Assembly (NCBI GenBank): GCA_001313085.1
Contig: BBFE01000027.1
Location: forward strand, 1 to 53,431
Direction of reading: 5' to 3'
DNA: 53,431 nt
From: Paenibacillus sp. JCM 18996
GTDB lineage: Bacteria; Bacillota; Bacilli; Paenibacillales; NBRC-103111
The notes beneath the pieces are model-generated. The model ran no database searches and had not been told where the DNA came from. It saw only the letters and a list, made by a program, of their open reading frames with translations. Below are positions 46,551 to 53,431 of this stretch, piece after piece (the stretch's first letter is position 1; the number at the start of each line of letters is the position of its first letter). The translations under genes and the position numbers were made by a program.

Positions 46551-46688
46551 ATGAAGAAGCATGCCCAGGCATTCAGGACACGTGAAGCACGCCGGATGCC
46601 TGAAGCACGCCGGATGCCTGAAGCACGCTGGCTGCCTGAAGCATGCCGGATGCCTGCAATAGTTTTCGCACCCCCTTCGCGTACCTGA
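46551..46688 (+). CDS. 45-residue ORF with tandem hexapeptide repeats
   Basis: ATG 46551 behind GGAGCGGTGAACGA opens a 45-codon frame starting KKHAQAFRTR. It then repeats EARRMP, EARRMP, EARWLP and EACRMP before a short hydrophobic end (AIVFAPP). The repeat is strongly basic and Pro-spaced. No family is recognised. It lies between the HAD hydrolase and the SMR exporter. It may be a real small protein, or only the plus-strand reading of a DNA repeat. Confidence 0.35.
   Translation: MKKHAQAFRTREARRMPEARRMPEARWLPEACRMPAIVFAPPSRT
46583..46654. repeat. Four tandem 18-bp direct repeats
   Basis: Unit TGAAGCACGCCGGATGCC at 46583-46600 and 46601-46618 (identical), 46619-46636 (two changes) and 46637-46654 (one change). 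Because 18 is a multiple of three, every reading frame repeats as a hexapeptide. Confidence 0.95.
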
Positions 46689-46712
46689 ATAAAATGAATG
46701 GAATGATGAATA

Positions 46713-47058
46713 ATGATCGGCTGGTTGTTTTTTTTAGCTTTAGCGATTGTATTTGAGCTGGCCGGGACGATAACGATGAAGTTTTCAGGGAGCTTTACCA
46801 ATCTGCTTCCTTCGATCATCATGTTTGTCCTTTACGGCTGCTCTTTGACCTCTTTGACCTTTGCAGTAAAAAAACCATCGACATCAGTGTAGCCTATGCA
46901 ATCTGGTCGGGACTCGGAACAGCGCTAATCGCGATTGTCGGGTTCTACGTTTTCCACGAGCACATCACGCTGTTAAAAAAATATTGTCCATCTTCATTAT
47001 TATTGCGGGAGTTGTGGGTGTAAACCTGGCCTCGGGTTCGAGTCATTTCCTTCGGTAG
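46713..47058 (+). CDS. Small multidrug resistance (SMR/EmrE-type) exporter, frame broken
   Basis: Four-helix proton-coupled exporter of about 110 residues. The first helix ALAIVFELAGTITMKFS holds the conserved membrane Glu. Then come LPSIIMFVLYGCSLTSLTFA, SVAYAIWSGLGTALIAIVGF with the Trp-Ser-Gly signature, YVFHEHITL and IFIIIAGVVGVNLA. Breaks lie at A7 46867-46873 and A7 46975-46981, both expected five. The T8 near the start probably adds one Phe in frame. The ribosome site is weak. A single SMR gene suggests the homodimer type; the substrate is unknown. Confidence 0.9.
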
Positions 47059-47104
47059 CGGATTGCACGAGCATACAATGAAAAAACGAGCGGCGTAACT
47101 TTTA

Positions 47105-47129
47105 GCAGCCATCGCTGCACGTTTTTTTT
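47105..47129 (+). terminator. Terminator after the SMR gene
   Basis: GCAGC-CATC-GCTGC followed by ACG and T8, 47 bp beyond the stop. Confidence 0.7.
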
Positions 47130-47271
47130 GTAATAGAGGCGTTGTGCTCACTCCCGCAGAAGCAGCTGCCATCCAACTGACGATCCGTATTCCCGTGACC
47201 GTTATACTTACACTGCACTTTTCACCGCCACCTCTCTTTTCGCCGACTCCTCGTTTTGCCGCATACCTTGC

Positions 47272-47300
47272 TTGTGCTCTGTTCTAATACAGATTATAAT
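47272..47300 (+). promoter_or_regulatory. Predicted sigma-A promoter of ytoI
   Basis: TTGTGC, a 17-nt spacer and TATAAT, ending 38 bp before the start codon. Confidence 0.6.
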
Positions 47301-47338
47301 AAAAAAATAGTAGTACAGTTTATGAACGGGGTGTCGGT

Positions 47339-48675
47339 TTGGACCGGACAAGCAATGATTCCATAACTAAACACGAAAACATTCTTCAATATATCGAGGA
47401 CTTGAAGCTCGGTTCCAAAATTTCCGTAAGGAAAATCGCCCAGCGAATGAAAGTGTCCGAAGGCACGGCCTATCGCGCAATTAAAGAGGCGGAGAACCGG
47501 GGACTGGTATCTACCAAGGAGCGCATAGGGACCGTCAGGGTGGAGCGCAAGCACAGGCAGGACATCGATAAGCTTACTTTTGCCGAAGTCGTTCACATAG
47601 TGGAAGGAGAGGTGCTGGGCGGCGAAGGCGGAATGGGCAAAACGCTGCACAAGTTCGTTATCGGAGCGATGGAACAGGACGCGATGCTGCGTTATATCGA
47701 GCCGGGCAGCCTGCTGATCATCGGCAACCGCTACCAGGCCCACAGCCTTGCGTTGGAGCATGGTGCGGCAGTGCTCATCACCGGCGGCTTCCACACGAAT
47801 GACGAGAACCGGAAGCTGGCGGACCAGCTGCAGCTTCCGATCATTTCAAGCTCCTACGACACGTATACGGTGGCTTCCATGATCAACAGGGCCATCTACG
47901 ACCGGCTTATCAAGAAGAAAATTATGCTCGTTGAGGACATCATCGCCCCCGGCGCACCGGTGAGCACGCTAAGTCCAGGCTCAACCTTGACCGAATGGAG
48001 GCTGCTCTCCGACGAAACCGGGCACAGCCGCTTTCCCGTCGTGGACGAGCGGAACCGGGTGATCGGGATCGTCACCCCCAAAGATATGGTGGGAGCAACC
48101 CCCCGACCAGACGATCGACAAGATGATGAAGCGCAATCCGCTCACCGTCTCGCCCCACACTCCGGTGGCATCGGCGGCCCATCTCATGATCTGGGAAGGG
48201 ATCGAGCTGCTGCCCATGGTCGATGAAAGCCGCAGGCTGCTCGGCGTCATTTCCAGGAACGATGTGATGAAAGCTATGCAGTATATCCAGAAGCAGCCGC
48301 AGAACGGCGAAACGTTCGAGGACTTGATCTGGTCCCAGTTTGAGGAAGCGACCGACGAGCAGGGCCGGCTGATCTATAAAGGGACGATTACCCCGCAGAT
48401 GACGAACCACCTAGGCACGGTGTCCGAAGGCGTGCTCACCACACTGATGACCCAAGCCGCATACCACGTGGTCCAGGAGCACAAAAAAAGGTGACATGGT
48501 CATGGATAACCAGTCCACCTATTACCTTAAGCCCGTGCACATCGAAAGCCAGGTGCAGATCTGCCCCAAAATTCTCGAATCCAGCCGCAAGTTCAGCAAA
48601 ATCGATGTCGAAGTGTTCCACGCCGGATCGCTGGTCGGCAAAGCGCTGATCACGGCTCAAATGATCGAAGGGTAG
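47339..48675 (+). CDS. ytoI: YtoI-like regulator: HTH, DRTGG, two CBS and hotdog domain, two frame breaks
   Basis: About 445 residues, domain order typical of B. subtilis YtoI. A GntR-like winged helix (KISVRKIAQRMKVSEGTAYR) is followed by a DRTGG domain (FVIGAMEQDAMLRYIEPGSL). Then come two CBS motifs (FPVVDERNRVIGIVTPKDMV and LLPMVDESRRLLGVISRNDV) and a C-terminal thioesterase-fold domain. CBS pairs bind adenine nucleotides. Breaks lie at C6 48100-48105, expected five and the only lengthened C run I found, and A7 48483-48489. The start is TTG 47339 with GGGGTG upstream. It converges on ytpI with only 3 bp between the stops. Confidence 0.88.
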
Positions 48676-48678
48676 CGG

Positions 48679-48978
48679 TCACCGCCTGGGCCGAGTATAA
48701 AAGCCGAAATTGCGGATACCGGCAAACAAATTGAACAGCCCCAGCAAAAAACACACCGTGCCAAACATGCGCCTGGTATTGGAATCCGAGAAAAAAGAAC
48801 AGCTGCGTCACCGCGATAGCGACCAGCATCATGCCCATCGCGATATTCATCTTGGCGGCATAAGTCCCGCGAAGCTTGGGCTCCTGCTGCCTTCTGTATT
48901 TGAAGCTGTAATAGACGGAGACGCCTGCGGATAGGCAGATAATTAGAAAAAAAGTGCGGTTTGAATCGTCTGAAGCAA
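48679..48978 (-). CDS. ytpI: YtpI-family membrane protein, frame broken
   Basis: About 100 residues with three hydrophobic helices. LFLIICLSAGVSVYYSFKYR, GTYAAKMNIAMGMMLVAIAV and the recovered FGTVCFLLGLFNLFAGIRN match YtpI, an uncharacterised protein next to ytoI in Bacillus. The start is taken as TTG 48976-48978, with AAAGGATG upstream. Breaks lie at A7 48950-48956 (seen on the plus strand) and A6 at about 48790-48796. No function is known. Confidence 0.8.
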
Positions 48979-49045
48979 TGGGATCATCCTTTGGAGGTTT
49001 TGCTTCTACTTTATCGATTTCGGACGGCAAAATCAAACGTTTTCC

Positions 49046-49550
49046 TCAAGGCTCCACCCCTTTGAATACATCGGCGTTAATCCACACGATCAGTTCCGTC
49101 TGCACAAGCATCATCGTCCGTACCGTCACGGTGTAATTTTTTCTCGAGTATGCCATGGTAGACTTTCCCGGAGATCAGCTTCTCATAGAGCGGATAGCTC
49201 TCCCCGAAGGCGGCGCTATCGCGTCCCAGAACGATGCTGAGATCGTCCCTTACCCTTCTCCTAAGCTCCTGCTCCGTCCCTTTGTCAATCGTGTTCTTGC
49301 CCCCCTGCAGCACGCGGATATCGAGCTTTTTTGATCACTCCGGCTCTGTTGCTGGTTTTGTGGAGCAGTTTCATTTCTTTATGCAAAATCTCTATTTGCG
49401 CTTGCAGTTCCAGGTTCCGGGTATAGACCAAATCGATTGTACGGCGGTTAACCGCCAGGAATAATGCACAGCCGACAATCACCCCGACCAGAAAAAAAGA
49501 CCCGACCCCTGCATCAGTCTGCGGTATCGTTCGAAAGGAGGCACCCTCAA
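49046..49550 (-). CDS. ytrI: YtrI-like sporulation membrane protein, frame broken
   Basis: About 167 residues: an N-terminal membrane helix (FLVGVIVGCALFLAVNRR), then a coiled coil (NLELQAQIEILHKEMKLLHK), then a soluble domain (SIVLGRDSAAFGESYPLYEK, and VQTELIVWINADVFKG in another frame). The pairing with ytrH and the position before dnaE match B. subtilis ytrI, made under sigma-E in the mother cell. The start is a TTG at 49548-49550 overlapping the ytrH stop. Breaks lie at A7 49493-49499, T6 near 49327-49332 and near 49138-49143. Confidence 0.8.
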
Positions 49551-49881
49551 GACTGTCCGCCGCCTTTGCACATCCATTGAATCAGCGAACAGGACATGGA
49601 AGCGCCTATAAAAGCGCAGACGATCAGCAGGATTTGCTTTACGGCGGGGGACAGATGGCCTTCCACGAAATTGGATTCAATGACCCGGATCGGATCGATC
49701 GTGCCGCCGATGGCCGCGACCATGGCCCATATCTTGATCTGTTCGGAGATGCGCAGCATCGTTTCTGTCGGAGCTGAAGGATCAGCACCGCGCCGATCCC
49801 GCCCAGCAGCTGCCGCCAAGCACAACTCCAAAGGCTACAAAAAAAATCCAGCGCCATTTTGGCTATAAAATTAATCGGCAT
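49547..49881 (-). CDS. ytrH: YtrH-like sporulation membrane protein, frame broken
   Basis: About 110 residues with three helices. PINFIAKMALDFF, a GGIGAVLILQPPTETMLRIS region (partly recovered), KIWAMVAAIGGTIDPIRVIE and QILLIVCAFIGASMSCSLIQ match YtrH, a sigma-E-dependent membrane protein needed for efficient sporulation in B. subtilis. The start ATG at 49879-49881 follows AGAAGGG. Breaks lie at A8 49838-49845 and near 49800-49815. It is the first gene of a ytrH-ytrI-ytpI minus-strand group, divergent from dnaE. Confidence 0.82.
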
Positions 49882-50042
49882 CGATATCCCTTCTTTCACA
49901 AGGCTAGTCCATTTCCACATGAAGCGGCTGCCTAGATTGCACACTCATTGCTATATGTATATGGGAATCTATGTTCTATTATGATAAAATAATTTTAAGA
50001 AACCCCGCGGGCAGCAGCCGGGAAAATGAAGGGAGAACGAAC

Positions 50043-53000
50043 ATGAGCCAGTTTGTGCATCTGCACGTTCACAGCGAATACAGCCTTTTGGACGGAGCGG
50101 CCCGGACCAGCCAGCTGGTGGAGAGGGCGGCGGAGCTCGGCATGACTTCGCTGGCCCTCACGGATCACGGGGTCATGTACGGCGCCATTCCTTTCTACAA
50201 AGCCTGCGCTGCCCGCGGGATCAAGCCGATCATCGGGTGTGAAATGTACTACACCGCCGGTTCGCTGAGAGATAAAGGGACACGGCAGGAGCAGCCTATC
50301 TACCATCTGATTCTGCTCGCGAGAAATATGGCCGGCTACCAGAATTTGATGAAGCTTTGTTCGATTGGCCATTTGGAAGGCTTCCACTACAAGCCCCGCA
50401 TCGACCACGAGCATCTCGCCCTGTACGGGGAAGCTGGTGTGCCTCAGCTCCTGTCTCGGAAGCGAAATTTCCCAGCATCTGCTGTATGACCGGAAGGAAG
50501 AAGCCAGGGCGGCTGCCGAGCGGTACAGGGGCATTTTCGGGGAGCATTTTTATCTGGAAATCCAGGATCACGGCCTTGTGGAGCAGAAAAAAAGTAATGA
50601 AAGCGATGATCAAGCTGTCGGAAGAGACCGGGATCCCGCTCATTTGCACCAACGATGTGCACTATGTCGCGGCCCAGGACGAACCCGTGCAGGACATTCT
50701 CGTCTGTATCGGCACGGGCAAAACGGTAGAGGACGAAGACCGGCTGAAGTTCTCGACGAACCAGATGTTCCTGAAGAGCGCGGAAGAGATGGAGCGGCTG
50801 TTTCCCCATGTTCCGGAAGCGCTGGCGAACACTTTGAAAGTGGCGGACAGCTGCTCCTTGGAGCTGGAATTCGGCCGCTCTATCCTGCCGGAGTTCAAGC
50901 CTGTGCCTGACGGGCAGTCAGCGGCGGACTATTTGGCGGATTTGTGCTGCAAAGGCTTGTGGGACAGATATTCCCAAACTGCAGGCTGGGAGGAACAACC
51001 GCACCGCAAAATGTTGGAGGACAGGCTCCGGTACGAGCTGGATGTCATCGACCGGATGGGCTATTCGGATTACTTTCTGATCGTCTGGGACTTCATCCGG
51101 TATGCCCATGAGAACGGGATACCGGTAGGTCCCGGACGGGGATCGGCCGCAGGCAGTCTGGTCGCATACGTGCTCAAGATCACGGACGTCGACCCGATCC
51201 GTTTCGGGCTGCTGTTCGAACGGTTTTTTTTGAACCCGGAGCGGGTGTCGATGCCCGATATCGATATCGATTTCAGCGACGAGGACAGGGACCGGGTCAT
51301 TGATTACGTCGTGCAAAAATACGGCTCCGGGCATGTGGCCAGATCATCACATTCGGGACGATGGCCGCGAAAGCGGCTGTCCGCGACGTCGGAAGGGCGC
51401 TGAACGTTCCTTATAACGAAGTGGACAAGGCGGCCAAAATGATTCCTTACGGAGCCCATAATTTGGAAGAGGCGATAAAGCTGAATCCGGACCTGAAAAC
51501 GCTGGCCGAGCGGAGCGCCCGCACCGCGGAGCTGCTGCAGATGGCGATGAAGGTGGAAGGCATGCCCCGCCACGCTTCCACGCACGCGGCGGGCGTCGTC
51601 ATCTCGCGTGAGCCGCTCACCCGCTACGTTCCGCTGCAGGAAGGCTCGGAGCAGACCGCGCTGACGCAGTATTCGATGGAGAACCTGGAATCCATAGGCC
51701 TGCTCAAAATGGATTTTCTCGGCCTGCGGACCTTGTCGATCATTCAGAGGACGGTCCGCTGGATCGAAGAGCAGTATGGGGTTGCGATTGATTTTCAGAA
51801 CCTTCCGATGGACGATGAACCGACCTATGAGCTGCTGAGCAAAGGGGATACGACCGGCATATTCCAGCTGGAGTCCGCGGGCATGCGGCGGGTGCTCAAG
51901 GAGCTGAGGCCGTCGGAATTTGAGGATATCGTCTCGGTGCTGGCTTTGTACCGCCCGGGACCGATGGAATTTATCCCGAAATATATTGCCGCCAAGCACC
52001 AGCAGATTGAGGCGGAATATCCGCATCCCGATCTGGAACCGATTCTTGCCGATACTTACGGCATCATCGTCTATCAGGAGCAGATTATGCAGATCGCGTC
52101 CAGAATGGCGGGATTTTCGCTGGGTGAGTCGGATTTGCTGCGCCGCGCCGTAAGCAAGAAAAAAGCGCGAAGTGCTGGACGAGCAGCGGGCGCATTTCGT
52201 GGCCGGCAGCGCAGATCAGGGGTACACGGAGGAAGAGGCGAACAAGGTGTACGACATGATCGTCCGGTTCGCGGATTACGGCTTCCCCCGGGCGCACGCG
52301 ACCGCATACGGGGTGCTCGCTTTCCGGACGGCTTACCTGAAGGCGCATTTTCCGGTGCAGTTTATGGCTTCGATGCTGACCGCCGTAGTCGGCAACCACA
52401 GGAAAACGGCCGAGTACGTCGACGAATGCCGCCGGATGGGGATTCCGGTGCTTCCTCCGGATGTGAACGAGAGCGGCGTCGCTTTTACGCCGGTGGAGAA
52501 CGCTGGGCAGAGGCGGGCTGCGGCCCCGCTTGAAGCAGGCGGGAGCGCCGGATGGGCGGGAGGAACCGGGTCTGCAGCAATGGCGGCGGACGAGGCCCGC
52601 CAAGCTTGGTAGCCGCGGGAGCTGCAGGACAATCGGAAAATAGAGCGCGCGGACATGAGGCGCCTATGTTTGGGGCGATCCGGTTCGGCTTGGGAGCGAT
52701 CAAGAATGTCGGAACTCATGCCATCGATACGATCCGCACAGAGCGGCGCGAGAGCCCGTATGCGGATTTGCTCGATTTTTGCCGGCGCGTCGATCTGCGC
52801 GTATGCAACAAGCGGGTGATCGAGTCGCTGATCCACGGCGGCGCGATGGATTCGCTTCCCGGCCACCGCGCCCAATTGATCGCGATGCTTGAGGAAACGC
52901 TGGAGGCTGCCGTCAAATGGCGCAAGGAACGCGAAGCGTTCCAGCTTTATCTCGAAGGCTTCGAGGAGCAGATCAACTGGACGATCGAGTATCCGGACAT

Positions 53001-53431
53001 CCGCCCGTTCAGCGCGATGCAGCAGCTGGAGATGGAACGCGAGCTGCTCGGCCTGTTCCTTTCCGGGCATCCGCTCGATGCTTATGAGGAGGCCCTGAAG
53101 GAACTGGAGCCCGATCCGCTGCATCTGCTCCAGGAATATGAGGACGGCGCCGAGGTGACGGTCGCCGGGATGATCGTCTCGCTTAAGACGATCGTCTCCA
53201 GGAAAGGGCAGGCGATGGCCTTCGCCGAGCTGGAGGATCGCATCGCCAAGGTCGAGGTCGTCCTGTTTCCCGAAACTTGGAAACAGGCCTCCGCCCTGGC
53301 GCAAAAAGGGCGCCTCGTCCTGCTGAGAGCAAAACTCCAACAGCAGGACGAGGACGCCAAGCTGCTGGCGGACCAGCTGCTTCCGCTGGAGGAGCCGATG
53401 GATCGGCTCCTCCGGCTGAAGCAGCGACGGT
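50043..53431 (+). CDS. dnaE: DNA polymerase III alpha subunit DnaE, runs off the window, several frame breaks
   Basis: Replicative lagging-strand-type polymerase. The PHP domain opens [20 protein letters not shown]. The polymerase core shows [34 protein letters not shown] with the catalytic Asp pair, [20 protein letters not shown] and [19 protein letters not shown]. Then [20 protein letters not shown] and the OB-fold part [19 protein letters not shown]. No exonuclease insertion is present, so it is DnaE and not PolC. Breaks lie near 50449, A7 50587-50593, 51343, A6 52160 and near 52600. The T8 at 51225-51232 adds a Phe in FERFFLNPE. An Ala/Gly-rich insertion of about 55 residues lies at 52500-52670. 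The ATG follows GGGAGAACGA. Confidence 0.95.

Noticed and set aside
46583..46654. CRISPR-like array
   Set aside because: The repeats are only 18 bp and directly adjacent with no spacers.
49547..49881. Plus-strand frame across ytrH
   Set aside because: The minus strand matches YtrH across its length and has the ribosome site; the plus frame has none.
49965..49985. GAATCTATGTTC before dnaE as a LexA box
   Set aside because: It has about four mismatches to the consensus, including the essential C of the left half. Too weak to annotate as an SOS site.

Overview
The window looks like chromosome from a spore-forming Paenibacillus-type Firmicute. The evidence is a mid-50s % GC estimate by eye, strong GGAGG ribosome sites, frequent TTG/GTG starts, intrinsic terminators, a sufCDSUB operon, an S-adenosylmethionine-salvage pair (mtnK/mtnA), a ytoI-ytpI-ytrI-ytrH-dnaE block and a cluster of spore-coat-type YheC/YheD ATP-grasp genes. 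I see no tRNA, rRNA, CRISPR array, insertion sequence or prophage.

Layout. 1-2.2 kb: HxlR regulator, a possible decayed neighbour, a glyoxalase-fold protein and an aldo/keto reductase. 2.7-5.5 kb: two-gene uronate module (tagaturonate epimerase, uronate isomerase). 5.9-9.6 kb: lipoprotein polysaccharide deacetylase, then metE behind a cobalamin riboswitch. 10-14 kb: lrgA-lrgB, a membrane diguanylate cyclase, a UlaG-like metallo-hydrolase and an SGNH hydrolase. 14.2-16.5 kb (minus): mtnK-mtnA. 16.7-22.8 kb: a DUF1802-type gene and sufCDSUB behind a Fur-like palindrome. 23.2-25.7 kb: molybdenum-cofactor genes, including a MoaD-MoaE fusion. 25.7-32.3 kb: YunD-type phosphoesterase, uppP, HD-GYP phosphodiesterase, radical-SAM YfkAB, a divergent ThyX-like protein and a YtvI-type permease. 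32.3-37.1 kb: T-box-controlled seryl-tRNA synthetase, small proteins (one behind a LexA-like box), a CmpX-type channel and a HAD phosphatase. 37.2-43.3 kb (minus): five tandem YheC/YheD ATP-grasp genes, next to a divergent yheA-like gene. 44-47 kb: acyltransferase 3, small membrane proteins, a HAD hydrolase, a repeat-bearing mini-ORF and an SMR exporter. 47.3-53.4 kb: ytoI, ytpI, ytrI, ytrH and the start of dnaE, which runs off the window.

Sequence quality governs the reading. Most long genes are interrupted by one or more frame shifts. Nearly all of these lie in homopolymers: A/T runs that should be about 5-6 nt are 6-8 nt, and short G/C (sometimes A/T) runs have lost one base. Conserved protein motifs resume in another frame right after each run, and essential genes (dnaE, serS, sufB, uppP) are hit too. 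I therefore treat them as probable consensus errors. Each gene is annotated as one locus, with the break positions given. Some genes also carry in-frame +3 expansions that add a Phe or Lys to a conserved motif.

The most interesting biology is the five-gene ATP-grasp array with a sigma-K-like promoter, the MoaD-MoaE fusion, the ThyX-like protein lacking its signature, the seryl-tRNA synthetase with unusual motif 3, and the small WYL-type gene behind a LexA-like box.
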